Assembly (NCBI GenBank): GCA_036877525.1
Contig: JAZGTH010000007.1
Location: 5,001-69,000, forward strand
DNA: 64,000 nt
From: Chromobotia macracanthus
Lineage: Eukaryota; Chordata; Actinopteri; Cypriniformes; Botiidae
Direction: 5' to 3'
The notes beneath the pieces were generated by a model. It did no database searches. It was not told the DNA's origin and saw only the letters and a list, made by a program, of their open reading frames with translations. The translations under genes were made by a program, and so were the position numbers. Below, piece after piece: positions 37,001 to 53,069 of this stretch; the first letter of the stretch is position 1, and the number at the start of each line of letters is the position of its first letter.

Positions 37001-38492
37001 AGTTGTCACATTATAAATCAATGTAGCTGTACTCACTGTTTGTCCTTCATAATCACATAATCACTATGCACTGAGAGGGACAATTAAATCTATTTCTGTT
37101 ATGTTCTACAACCCAAATGTTAGTTTAAATGTTAGTTTAATGCTTTTATTTCATAAAGGGCAGTTTAATCTGATGTAATGCATGTGGTTTCGAATGGATT
37201 AGACTAGAAACGAATAAATCAAACAATTTATATTATCTTGTCAAACTTACACAATCCCTTTGAAAATAATAATTAATACAACGACTGACCTAACAAACCA
37301 ACTAATGAAAAATATTATGAGTATACCACTTTAGTTATTATTGGAAAGCAGACAGAATCTTCAGAATATTAAAAAAATTACAATATTATGGCTTGGCAAC
37401 AGTTACAGCCTGCAATCTGACCTGTGGCTTAGCACTTAAGTATACAGCTGGACTGATGCATAGTAAATGTCATTAAACAGACAAGAACAAGATTCAAACA
37501 GCAAATAGGTAAGGTTGAAGATTCCTCACATTACTTCACAGAGAAGTCTACAGAGGTTTATATGCTAATCCCATTAGTGAACAGATTCTTCTGAGATCAT
37601 GTGACCCAGAAGTTTCTTAAAGCATCCTAGATGTTTTTGCCTTTACTTTGATATAAATGGCATTTTATTGATTGTCTCTTTATCCAAGAGCATAGGACTG
37701 TGGCAAGTGCAATCCAGAATTAGGAATGAAGTGGGAACATGGAGTACAGGCACAAACTGTGCCGCTTATGCTTCTTTTAATAAAAGATGAACTCAGGAAT
37801 TTTGAGAATTTTCATTTATTTTTAAAGGTCTGGAATACTGAGGTTTGTTCTATTACATGATCAGACATGCTTTTGAATAATCATTAATATATACTCATCA
37901 CATATGCTTATGTAACTTTAGCAAACAGCCATATCTAATGCTCTCACCTGCAAATTTGACTTTTGGCCCAGCTGGCCTCGTCAAATGAAATAAAATGATG
38001 TTTCTTTTTTAAATCAGTACTATACTCGCATGCAAACATAAATGTCATTATCATTAATCTAAAAATGAAAGCTACAATCAGAGGGGGTTTACATGCAACA
38101 CATCACATCTATGCAAATGCATAATAATCACGTCAACATTACATACACAATACAGCAGCTGAACACAACAGCAGTGTGTTTTCACAACTTTACAGACAGG
38201 GCTTCATGTTGAGGACTCGTCAGACTGTAAAAATCTTACTGTAATCTTTACTGTAATGTTTTTTTTATTTTTAATTAAAAATTAAAATAAAAAAAAAATT
38301 GTAATTTTTTTTTACTGTAAAAATCCTGGCAGTATGAGGCGCATGCTCAGATTAGTGATTCACTGTCAGTGCGGAGTAACAGCCCCCGGTGGCACATACA
38401 CACAGAAAGAAACGTCATAATCCAAACAAATACCCACCTGAGGTGCACGAGATGAGGAACACTCCAAATGCCAGCTTTGTCGCAGGTCCCAT
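22047..38492 (-). CDS. acvr2a: Activin receptor type-2A (11 coding exons)
   Basis: Coding exons, in transcript order: 38492-38438 (signal peptide 'MGPATKLAFGVFLIS'), 35785-35575, 34493-34387, 31975-31821 (transmembrane), 26728-26585, 26457-26314, 25585-25440, 24483-24369, 23891-23753, 22455-22325 and 22241-22047. They join in frame to 513 aa, exactly the human ACVR2A length. The ectodomain keeps the activin-receptor cysteine pattern ('CCCEGNMCNEK') and two N-glycosylation sequons. Residues about 144-164 are the membrane helix. The kinase has Lys219, the H-R-D triad ending at Asp322, and DFG Asp340. The tail ends 'PPKESSL'. This serine/threonine kinase receptor binds activins, some BMPs, GDFs and myostatin and phosphorylates type I receptors upstream of SMADs. 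Residue 202 in the glycine loop is Cys where human has Arg. Which teleost duplicate (aa or ab) this is cannot be told. Confidence 0.96.
22975..23065 (-). mobile_element. LINE 3' tail fragment in an acvr2a intron
   Basis: On the minus strand the sequence ends with 'tgtacagcactttggttgc' followed by 'tttataaatgaataaac', a pattern common at 3' ends of fish LINEs. No coding part is attached. Confidence 0.5.
25625..25715. repeat. CA-rich minisatellite
   Basis: An 18-bp-class unit 'acacacggacgcagagac' is present twice, followed by degenerate CA/GA-rich copies. It lies directly upstream of acvr2a coding exon 7 on the transcribed strand. Confidence 0.6.
26110..26240 (-). mobile_element. tRNA-derived SINE fragment in an acvr2a intron
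   Basis: The minus strand shows a tRNA-like stretch 'agtcagacttgtaacccaaa' then a B-box-like 'ggttgcaggtttgaa', followed by the same 'gggtgtgtgtgcac' body as the copy near 36.8 kb. It is a 5' part of the family, strongly diverged. Confidence 0.6.
26729..31820. other. acvr2a intron 4: no additional gene seen
   Basis: The intron between the transmembrane exon and the first kinase exon contains AT-rich DNA and one decayed LINE fragment (listed separately). No other exon was recognised. Confidence 0.5.
30585..31268 (+). mobile_element. Decayed LINE (L2/CR1-type) 3' fragment
   Basis: Translation with several frameshifts recalls the end of an L2/CR1 reverse transcriptase: a His-Leu-Val-like start, a 'cactggctcactgtaac' segment, and a conserved Trp-Asn-(Asp/Glu)-Leu-Pro counterpart around 'agaatgagctgcc' (30801-30813). 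It finishes with a LINE tail 'taaagctgctttgaaacaat' and 'cgctatataaataaa' near 31220-31268. No intact frame remains. Confidence 0.6.
32155..32286. repeat. About 36-bp minisatellite (3.6 copies)
   Basis: Units of about 36 bp, with core 'acacatttacttgatacat' followed by 'ttactttacattaacaag', repeat head to tail with small differences inside an acvr2a intron. Confidence 0.8.
36790..37010 (-). mobile_element. tRNA-derived SINE copy in acvr2a intron 1
   Basis: The minus-strand copy shares with the 58.4-kb copy the 'gcccttgagaaaggca' and 'gggttaaatgcaaatat' blocks and a decayed tRNA head at its right end. It is inserted between acvr2a coding exons 1 and 2. Confidence 0.65.
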
Positions 38493-38879
38493 TTTTTTAA
38501 TTTAGTATTGTTTGCCACAAAATACAAGCGTCTTTCATTCGGGTTTCCCTCCAAACACTACTGAGCAAGACTCAGAAATATCCATGTCACAGATTCAGTG
38601 ATTTAAGCAAATGCTAATCCAATGCCAGTTTACAGTTCGCAGGTTCAGTGATTGTAAAACAGCATCTAAGTGCCCATTGGTTTATTAAAAGGCCATGAAA
38701 TTTTAGAAATATAGTAATCTATGACTATCCGTGCAGTCTGCCTTAAACCCATATCAATAAGAAAAATGTCAATGCGTAAGGAAACTGTATGTATGAAATG
38801 ATGTACTGTGCGCGCTCGGAATAAACGAATCCATCCAATTAACTTTTTCCATAAATAGGTCCCATTCCCAATGATCAGA

Positions 38880-39520
38880 TCGACTGGACACCTCAAACGC
38901 TGCGTTATCTATCACCGCACACCGCCGTTATCTCATTTCATATAAACGCAGGATAGCAGCTCATACGTAACGTGAACCGGGTCACGCGCAGCGCGCGCAC
39001 GCACGCACGCACGCACGAGCTCAAGTTGACAGTGACTGAATTTAAATATGGTCAAACGTGCCGTGTTCACATTCCCGCCGGGTTTTATTGACCCGAACCT
39101 GCAACGAACATGATCAGAAAACGTCTCAAGAATAACCCGGGTATGTAGTTAAAATAAACAAGAAATATCAACGGCTGAAAGCTAAGCGCGCACAATCTTC
39201 AAAACAACTTCACCAGCCCCGCGGGAATATGACGGCAAAAATTAGACGGTATTGATCGCCACTAAATATAGTCCTTCGATGTGTATCGCCCGCGATGTCG
39301 CAGTCGGTTGACTTTACAGGGCTGCCCGAAGTCAATTCCTCGCGATTTTGCTCTCCATTGCCGTCACCGCTGGCTGACTGTATTCAAGATGGACGCCCGG
39401 GCGGATTGTTTTTGTTTTTTCTGTCTTCCGCTGCCTTTACCCGCCCATTTTTACGTAAGCGCAGCACTTCGCTGATTGACAAGCATTTTACCCATTTAGA
39501 GAAGGGGTGATAATACATAA
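38880..39520 (-). promoter_or_regulatory. acvr2a: CpG-rich upstream region of acvr2a
   Basis: CpG density is high from about 38.9 to 39.5 kb, about 400-1000 bp upstream of the acvr2a start codon (38492). It includes a GCGC/GCAC-rich stretch at 38993-39018 and a CCAAT motif near 39522. It is the likely acvr2a promoter and 5' UTR source. Short plus-strand frames inside it (39281-39510) match nothing I know, so a divergent transcript is possible but unsupported. Confidence 0.55.
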
Positions 39521-41739
39521 ACCAATCAGACTCCTGGCTCCACATAAATCCGGCCCTCCCTGTGAGGGATCTGTATGTACTGTAGGTCCTTCATCTTAAT
39601 TCAGTGTCTGCAGTGAAGCAGTTGAAAAGTTGGCTGAGCACACATATGCCACATATTTCACAACTGAAGTGTCAATTTCCATGAACCAGAGGTGGAAATA
39701 CGCCAGACATCTGATCACTGATGGAGCCCACTGCACGTCTCCTCCTGACATTTCAAACCCGAGAGTGCTGAAGAATGCTCTTTTAACTTACACACCTGCG
39801 AATCAAAGCAGGTTTTATAGAGACAGATAGCCCTCTTGTCTGTTTTATATACCAGGCCATTTGCATAGTACAACAATCAGAGGCCTGGAAAAGTAATGAA
39901 AGGTCATAATATTCATTGTTTTGTAAAATGGCTCAGTAAACTAATAAAATCCTGATTTTTATTTTGGTTCTAAAAACAGATTTTAACACAAGTTTTAGTT
40001 TCTTATACATTAAACAAGCTCATTGTAAAATCACTTTATTTTTCCATGCACTCTCTTTTCTGCAGACTCTGGGGAGGTCATGTAGGAATATAGCTGTTGC
40101 TTAAAAACATCAGCAGTGGAGACTTGTATAATGTAAGATTATGTTGCATTTATGTGTTTGTTTTGCTTGTTTTTGTTATTAGTGCAACACTGCTTTTCAT
40201 TGTGTGGGCTGAGGATATTTGTTGCAGTGCTGTGAAATGATGTTCTTCTATCAAACAGATTCAGTGTGTGTACACACACACACACACACAGGTGACTTAA
40301 GCTTTAGGGTCCCTAGCAAAACATTACCTCATGCTTTTTCTGTCTTTCTTTAATGATATTCTTTTTGTCAGTCCAGCCTCGGCAGCTGGAGATGACCATT
40401 GTTTTTAGATCAGGTATAGAGAGAAAGACAGAGAGTGAGAGGAGCATAGGAGGGCTGGAGTTGTGATAGATGTGGCTCTTTCCTGCAGGAATTTTCTCAG
40501 GCTCTTTTTCCTGTGTGCTAAAGTTCTTCATGAAACGTTAATAGTGTGGACAGGTTTTCCCACTGCAACAGTTATTATAACCTCATCTGGCTAATGATAG
40601 CCTGCATGATTATCCTAAATAAAAAGATAAATAGGTGACCAATTTGGAACACTCTGCATAAGCAATAATGCTGTGTATCATGCAAATAGCTATAAATCAT
40701 TATAAAATTCAATAGAGTTTGCAGTAAGCAGGGTAATAAACTTATTGTCCACACAAATATTGGGTTTTATACCCAATATTTTATCTATACTTTTTATCTA
40801 GTACTAGTTTTACTAGTTTTATCTATACTTTCTGCTATTAGATGAATTATAGTTGTCATTAGGATTTATCTTACTTCATCCTATGTAGGAATAAAGGTAA
40901 TGGAAAATAGTTAAGTTATAAAAAAGAACAAAGCACTCACTATACTCACAATATCAAGTCATGAGGACATAATGCAGTGTTGCATAATGAGCTCTCTTCT
41001 ACATAAATAATACCTTTGGAAATAGCCTCTGCTATATATTACTGCCATGGCACAGAACCGGTGTTTTTGGATTACAGAGGCTACTGTTTAATCTGCAAGC
41101 AAGAAGATTCAAAATGTGTAGAACCCAAAATTCCAATGCCGGTTTACTTTCCTTAGCATGAGAAACTACAAGAGAAACAAGTCTGTCGTCCTCTTTTCTG
41201 AACCCTTCCCAGTTCTTTAAACCTATAACATAACCCTGACGTAATATTTTCAGACTGTATTTTTTAAGAATAAGTAACTGTCTGTCACAATGTTCTCTAC
41301 AGGTCTGAATGAGGCTGGAATCCCAAACAGACAAATGTTTGAATTTGTTTTCAGAGCCAGGGTAAGCTTATCTCACAACACAAACAACAAAATGTGCTAT
41401 AAACATGACAAGCAGAATGAACTACAAGTTATATAATGACAGAGCAGTAATTACTCATTAGTAAATAACTACCATTAATTAAATAGATTAGAAGACAGTG
41501 ACAACGTACAAAATACTGGATGTGTACTGTGCAGTTTTTGTATTCATAGAATACCCGCATGCTCTACGTTTGCTTTGCACTAACCAGAGGCTATTGTCTG
41601 AAACTATTTTTGTATGACGGTACCTCTGAAGCAAACTGTTTTCAGATCAGCTTTCAATGCGTTTTGTTGCCTTCCATCTTTCATATCCTCTTAGTTTTCC
41701 TCAATATAGTCTGCGTCATCATTGTCACAACCCGGAAAT
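39521..41739. other. Intergenic DNA between acvr2a and arglu1
   Basis: AT-rich. It holds a short CA microsatellite (40272-40290) and no recognisable gene. An uninterrupted 100-codon minus-strand frame at 41032-41334 shows no familiar domain and is treated as chance. Confidence 0.5.
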
Positions 41740-41966
41740 AATCGAAAACAGCAGAACGCGTTGCGTTTGGGAAAAGGAAGACTCGGGAGCGTCGCCATAT
41801 TGTTTGTTTCCGCAGGTTTACTGGAACAGAAAGCAGCAGACACACATCTGATTAGATAGTAATAATACGTCTAACGTCCGGATTATGCTGCATTAGGTCG
41901 TTACACACATCACAGCATTGATAAACCTTTCTCTAGCAGTTTCAGTCCGTTAACTGAGTACAGAAC
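41740..41966 (+). promoter_or_regulatory. arglu1: arglu1 promoter and 5' UTR
   Basis: Locally CpG-rich DNA directly upstream of the arglu1 start codon, with a YY1-like 'gccatatt' motif at about 41795. The transcription start is probably near 41.78-41.85 kb. Confidence 0.5.
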
Positions 41967-45923
<3,957 letters not shown>

Positions 45924-48900
45924 TCTTTTCCCCTTCTCTTCTTGTTGGATATGGGCTTCATGTTGAAGTGAATTGGTTTGAGTCTCAAAGAGAGGTCTGC
46001 TCTGTCCACATCAGATGCTGTCTCATAAACTGAAATCTTCTCGTTTCGTTTTAAACCGGACTTGCTGGCACCACCTGCAGATCTTAACTTGCAGATTAGC
46101 TGCCATTTTTTGCTTTTTATCAGTGTGGTATATTGATATTTGACACAGGATGCATCCCTTTCAGAAAAAAGGCTTTTTTCCTTTTTAATGACAAAAAAAA
46201 ATAACAATGAATAAGTGTAAATAACTGTGTATATGAGCGTGTCTGGTTGTTAGTCATTGCAAGGCAGTGGTTTAGAAGTTCTCTTGGAACAAATTAAATT
46301 TAACTGTGTTGTCCATTTATAGCATCAAACTGTTGTTGTTTGGGGTAACAAAAATACCCCAAACAATTTGACAGGCATTTTGTGTAAATATAGATTATTT
46401 TTAGGTTGTGGACTCACAACCTAAAAATAGGTTTCAAAACCGTGAAGAGCTCCTAAACTGCTGCACTCTCTTCCCATAATCACAATATAAGCTGCTTTTA
46501 TAGCACTGTAGCTTAGATCACATTCATGGTTTTTGATTCCATTCTTTGGCATTCTTCATAGACACTCTTCAGTGAAAAACTATTCTTATGGTTACAGTGT
46601 GCAATTCTTGTAGTGTCTAGTGCTCCGTTGGTATCTATGGGAAATCAGGAATCGCAGGTAAGGCTAGTTAGGTTGTGTAAGGAAGTGAACTTGTGTGGTT
46701 GTATGAGAGTATGCTAGATTTTGTGGTAATTCTGAACTAGAATGGTAGTATGTTCACCAATAAATGCCATGAATGCATTATTGTCTGAGTGTTTTCTGAG
46801 CTTTTTTTGTCTTTGCCCCAACATGCCCTACCTAAACTTTTGTTTTTCCATTTATTATATGTGTTTGTTTGTTAGTAGTTTTCTTCTGGGTTTTTCTGTG
46901 ATTCTATTGGTTGACAAATCGTGGTAGTGCCTCAATCATAGATTTTAAACAATTAGGCCACCAAAAGTTACTTGAGTGCATTTGAACTTATTAAAAGACA
47001 ATTATAAAATAATTGAAATAAGTTTAGGTGAATTCATAGTTAAATTTATATTACCAAACATTTGAAGTACAGATAGAATGTAGCATTAAAAATTAACTCA
47101 AGCAACTGCACTTTAACAACGCAATATGTAAAATGCCACATTGTGTGGTACCTTTCATATTACAAGACATTTCAAAGAAAACATTGCATTTACTCAGCTT
47201 TAAGCACTCTAAGCAGCTTACAAAATGTTGTTAGTGGTTAGGGTCTTATTAAGGTTACTTATAAGCTGAACACTCAGCATCTATAAAAGCTAAAGTATTT
47301 CCTCTGTTGTTTTATTTTGAAACCCAATGTATTCCAAACAGATTATTATATTTTGATATGGTAGGTAAATTCACTGTAACTAGGCTTTATTGGATGATTG
47401 AGTGAATTCCTGAACTTTGATACTTCATATGGATTAAAGACTTTAATGGAGTTGTTCAGGTGTTAACTGTAATGTAGATTCACCTCAAAGTCGACCTACT
47501 TTCGGCTGTTGTCTCCAATTCTCAGGTAAGACACTAATGGTAATGTTGGCAAGTCCCAGACCCTTGTTTTTTTACTAGTCCGCACGATGCAGTCTTGTAT
47601 GTATCAGTCACTGATACATTTGCTGATATTACCTTTTGTACATGTTCAGTATTCATTGAAACTACAGATCTATGCCTTCTGAAGAAACATGAACAATAGC
47701 TTTGTGTAGATTCTTGTTCCTTAAAAATGTAAAAAGTAAATCATTTGAACTCAATGTATTTCCCAGTGAAACAGAATTTATTGAACCTAAGATGGGGAAA
47801 ATGGCTCATTTTAAACATATGCAGCTGTGTGATAAATGCAATACGTAACATGCATAATTTACAATGGCTTTTAATGTGACTCATCAAAGCAGAATTAAAA
47901 TACAAATCCATTATAAAAATAATCCGTTTCTTGACCCAGGTATCATGCAGCAATCAACACCCCACAGAGCACCCCAATAGACACCCCATTAATGCCAACA
48001 GAGGGTGTGCAGTGTGTGTTTGACAGAACAGGGTGATGATAATCTGAAGGGAAAAATTCTCCCCACCTGTCTGCTGTGCTCTTCTATACATTTCACTTAC
48101 ACTCTTAATAACAGACTTTCTTGTACCGTTGTCATTTTTAATGGGCTATACAGAGATGAAATAAATGGATGATGTAATTATGCAATAGAACAGAACACAT
48201 GGTATTGTATAGGATTATACAACTTAGAAGAAATGATACTGAATTGACAATGCTTTCTTTTTCATTACACTGTGAAACAATTGTGGGAAAAGCTTTAACT
48301 GTAGTAAACATTCTGGGGTGGAACCTTACTTTAAAAGCATTACAAGTACAGTGTTGATACTGTTCATTCCATTTCATTTGAGTCAGAAAAGCCAGTACTA
48401 ATATTTAGTTTTGTGTTCATAAAGTATATGTCTTTGTAGACATGGTGAGTTAGGTTAGGAGAGAATATTGATGAAATATGTATGTTCATGTTTTTTGCAT
48501 TGGTGCATTGTGTGTTTGTAGTCTGGTGAGAATGTTCTTGTTGGTGGATAGTGGTGCAAGTCTGCAGGGGCAGATTTAGTTGCCATGGAAATGTTGGAGT
48601 TCAGTTTGCCTTGTGTGGTGTTTGTATTTAATCCTCACACCGTGACTGAACAGCAGGGGGCGTCAGAGTACCATACAAATTTGTTATCTCAGTCTAGCAC
48701 CTTAGCTTTTCTAAGGTTTTGGTACAGACAGGCAACACATCAGAATTTATTATTTAGAGTATTTTTACTAACCCATATTCACATTCATATGTTGCTTGAA
48801 AATGCATTTCAATCTGAACAGTCAAATTTAACTACAAGCTTTGATTTTATTATGTTGAAATTTACCAATTCACTGACTGTTTGCTGTTTACATTTAATTA

Positions 48901-50234
48901 TGTGTATTATAGACACTTTAATCCAAACATCTGACAGTACATTCTTTGTATTTTACCACTAGGTGTGTTCATCTTTACACAGTTACAGCAAATTTAAGAT
49001 GTGTTAGACGAAAGTTCCCTGGCATTTTACTGATGTTTTCATCGTTACTATGATAACCAATGTGAATTGAGCAAACAGATCTCATTTTAGTGTGAACAAG
49101 AACATAGAAGTCCTTTTCATCACTCATAAAGGCATAATGTTTATTCACCTTAAAAGAAATCTCTTCCAAATAAACATGACTTGTTTATTCATGGCAAAAA
49201 ATGTTTTGTACCCTGTACTTGATCTGACATTAAAACAACCAGTTCATTTAGCTAGTGGTGACTAAATAGAAAGCTGACAGGGCGCTTTATTGGCTGTGAT
49301 GGTACAGCTGTGGGACTTGATCAAGAATCAAACCAGCACATGTTAGTAAAACAGGCCTTAATAAGCTGAGATCTGTAGACACACAAGAAGCCATCACAAC
49401 CAATTAATGTCTGTCCTCTCCGTGCTGCTAAATGTTCTTTCTTGTGTCACAATCACAATTTCTGCCTCCAGGAAGCCTCCCACACACATAAGCCTGTGAA
49501 ATTGCACCGGTTTCATATGTGACACAGCACTGATGTGTTTATGAGGCAGCAGATTTTTTATGAGATCTGTCTTAGATAATGATGTGTCAGTGATGAGTTG
49601 ATAATGCACACTTACTCTGAATCACATCCTTTGGCATTATGTTTGCATCTTAGATACGCTTGGTCACCATTGACTAGATAAATCATGTTACACAGATATA
49701 TCAGTGTCCTTGTATCTGATCTTTAGTTTTATAAGAGAGATTATGTTCCGTTAGTTAAGATTACATTCTTGCTGATAAGATAAAGCCAAGAAATTGGAAA
49801 CAAGCATCTACAGCAGTTTGAGGTCAGTGGCATGGAGACTCAGACTTTGTATATCACATATAAGAAACACACCATCCAGTAGGTTACATTCATTAAATAA
49901 CATGTACACAACATACAGTGAGGTCCAGAGCTTGGAGACCAGCAGTAAAGATGCTTCTGTTTTGCATGATTTACTAAGTTTACTATCTATATTAACATTT
50001 GTGGGAAATGTTTACATGACAGTTAGATGAATGTCTGGACTGCTTCAGTCTGAGCAATAGCTCAGCATGTTTGTACAGAGGCAGTAAATGACCTTTAGTA
50101 CAAAGAAGTTAACATTCTCACTGGCACAAGGATCCTAGATCTGTCCTAGATCTTGTGCAAAATGTTACATTCTTTTTACATTTTATGTCATAATAGTGTA
50201 ATAGTAATAGTGTTGTAATAGTGTTGATAGCAAA
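45924..50234. other. arglu1 3' UTR and intergenic DNA
   Basis: The first several hundred bases after the arglu1 stop are presumably its 3' UTR; an AATAAA lies near 46760. The rest is AT-rich, and no exon or named repeat was recognised on either strand. Several 60-130-codon open frames here have no protein character. Confidence 0.45.
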
Positions 50235-50555
50235 GATAACACTTTACCGTAAGGTTCCAATTGATAACATTTGTTAAATACATTAGTTAACATAAACTAA
50301 CAATGAACCAATACTTTAACAGCATTTGTTAATCTCAGTGCATGATCTGCACTAAGCATTAACAGATATAACATTAGATTTTAAATGTTAAAATAATTTA
50401 AAATCAAATGTTATATCTGTTAATGCACAGTGAACTACCATACATTTTCAATTGTATTAATTGTAATGAACATTAACAAAGACTAATAAATGCTGTAAAA
50501 ATATGTTGCTCTTTACCTAAAGGTAATAAATGAGACCTTATTGTAAAGTGATACC
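50235..50555. mobile_element. Foldback MITE
   Basis: Terminal inverted repeats 'ataacactttaccgtaaggt' (left) and the near-complement of 'accttattgtaaagtgatac' (right) bound a 320-bp unit. The centre is itself a long palindrome: 50356-50386 pairs almost perfectly with 50396-50426. The termini match the type found in abundant vertebrate hAT-like MITEs. Confidence 0.75.
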
Positions 50556-51854
50556 GGAAAGGTCATCTTAGCTTATTTACAGGTTTACTTGAAAAACAAA
50601 TAATTTAGATGTAAATGATTTCGTTACAAATTTTCATTATTGTGTTTGGCTTCTCGACCCAGTGTGTATAAATACATAATTTTGTGCTTTTCTCTGTGAC
50701 ATGCAGTTCAGTCCAGTTCTCTGGAATTTACCTGTTCAGGTGTTTTATTGCACATGTAACAGGAAATCTACAGTTTGCTGCTGAACACACATGACTGACT
50801 GCGGTGTCTGTCTCTGGAGCCCCACAGAAGTATCTAGTGTAAAGTCAGGATATAATGCTAAATAAATGCAATTTTTGGTTGTATGTATTATTTTCAGAGG
50901 TGGGAATCATAACACTCTTACCTGTTCCAACATTTTGCCTGTTTCAAATACCAGTGCACAGACTAAACCCCCTGAATTGTCCAGGAAAGAATAGGGAAAC
51001 TGACTGTTCTGTGCATTATTTAAAACATTTTGGGGCATCTCTTAAGTTTGAGACTCTGTTGATGTACAAACAAATAAAATGTTCCTCCAAATAAAGTCAC
51101 AGAAATATTGCACTGAATCTGGGTGATACGTGCAAAACAATCAACTTTTAATTCTGCTTTAAAACTTTAAACCACAAATAAAGCACCACAAGAACAACAT
51201 GAACAAATAATATTCCAGATCATTGTCTGAGTGTCAAAATATTCATACATATAAGCCCTAGTTTAACTCAGAATACCGATAAAAGTTAGAGAAGTACTCA
51301 TGAATTAGGATTAGAGTTTGGGTTAATACCTGAATAAATGATTTGTTAGAGTCTGATTGTTTCAGTTCACAAAACCAATCTAAATGACGTGTTCATGAAT
51401 CAGATCAGCTGAAGTTCTTGAGATGATTGACTTGATGCAGATAATGCAGTGCTTGATTATCAATAAATAATGACTTTAAATCAGTTCTTCACACAAAGCT
51501 AGTCAAGGATTTCAGAGCATTTGGAATTTAGTGCACAACTCATTTCTAAGCCACTTTTACAGCATTTTTGTATATGTAATGTTGAAAAAAAAACTGCCGC
51601 TTTGGTTTTTAAAAAGAAGGTCAAGGTCACAGGTTTGAAATGATATCATGGTGCGTAAATTATGATTGAATTTTTGGGTGAACTATACCGATAAAGTCTC
51701 CATAAATGTATTGTTATCTTTGCCTAATTTTTATGATTTTATATTTTTACATGCCCTAGGAAGACAATGAATTTAATCTGTGAACTTTGTGCCGAATTGC
51801 CCTTATGAGCTGAAACTGTGTAAATGAGATTTGTTTTTTTTTAATTTAACTGTG

Positions 51855-52392
51855 GCAAATGGTGTGTGTGTGTGTGTGTGTGTGCTGTTTGAGGGTTAAG
51901 GGTTTACCTTTAAAGTTAGAATAAAGTTAGGTTTAGGGTGAGGGTTTTGGGGGGGGAGGGGGAGTTACTTAATACATTGGGGACAAATTTGTACCCGAAA
52001 GTCAGAAACGCGTGACAAAGAGGCCTTTTGGAGGTGGCCTTGTGTAAAAATGCTATAAAATATAGTAAATAAAGTTCTTTTTTAAAAAAAAAAATACAGA
52101 AAGTTTTTGTTAGGCTTAGATCAGGGGTTAGGGTTAGGTTGTATCTATATTTGTGAGGGCCAAATGTCCTCACTAACATAACGAAATATCAACCAACTTG
52201 TGAGGACAATTTACTTGTGAGGACATGAATCCCAGGGAACATGGGAAAAAAATCTGTCAAATGAGTAAATGTTTAGGGGAAGGGTTTGGGTTTGGAGATA
52301 GAAAATATCATTAGCCTGATATAAAGATCATGGAAGTCTATGGAATGACCTCACTAATATAGTCAAACAAATCTGTGTGTGTGTGTGTAAAT
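51855..52392. mobile_element. GT-microsatellite-flanked MITE-like element
   Basis: A (GT)n block at about 51858-51883 and another at 52374-52388 flank a unit with 'gtgaggaca' motifs near 52150-52220. It also holds 'gaagtctatggaatg' (52333-52347), which recurs at 60444-60458 in the copy near 60.4 kb. A short stretch of MITE terminus ('tttttgggtgaactatacc') lies just upstream at 51672. No coding part. Confidence 0.5.
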
Positions 52393-53069
52393 ATTTGCAA
52401 TGGAAGAAGAGTGATGCTTAACACATATCTTTAGTCATATGTCTAATGGGTTCTTTATGGCTTTTTCTTTTCTTGTAACTATCCATATTCTCTTGTGACG
52501 CATATAAAGCATCATGTCAGGTAGGCATCCTTTCTTCTTCACTCAGCAGTACCCTTGGTGGTGATGAGACAGGGCTGTATCTGAAGATAAACAATAAAAT
52601 TTAAGTGCCACAATGTTATAAAAAGGCAAGATGGTGCAATCACTTTTATTGTGCCCAAATTTAACTTCTTTTTTGCCCACCCTCTTTCTTTTATGTGTCT
52701 GCATATGGACACTGACCCCATAAAACATTTGCAGCAAGTTAATTTTTTATTTTCAGCTTTTTTTCGAATTTTTATAGGCACCTAACAGATATTAAAGCTT
52801 CGCAAGAGATGTAAAGAGAACTCCACAAGTGTCTTGTCATGGAGTGAGAGGAATTAGTGGGGTATTAAGTGGGAGCATTTAGGAAAATGTACTGGACCTG
52901 AAACAGAACTCTGGAATTTTAGAGCACTTTCTCCAAATCATCCTCTCAGAAGACAGAACCATCATCTCAGCGCTGTGACTGAAATCAACACTTACCATCT
53001 AGTGACTGACTCCAAAAGTAGGAGCCCACATTTAATTCCTTCCCACTTCACTCAGACTCGCTGTTCAAC
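52393..53069 (+). promoter_or_regulatory. slc10a2: Upstream region of slc10a2
   Basis: AT-rich DNA upstream of the slc10a2 start codon. The last 150 bp are less AT-rich and probably contain the 5' UTR. I found no unambiguous core promoter motif. Confidence 0.35.

Noticed and set aside
39281..39510. Two overlapping plus-strand frames in the acvr2a CpG island
   Set aside because: Open only because the DNA is GC-rich; no recognisable protein and no clear downstream exons.
41032..41334. 100-codon minus-strand frame
   Set aside because: No recognisable domain or neighbouring exon; length is compatible with chance in this much sequence.
49470..49540. Stretch recalling a miR-25/92/363-type seed ('attgcac')
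   Set aside because: Only the seed-like heptamer matches; no hairpin and the rest differs from known members.
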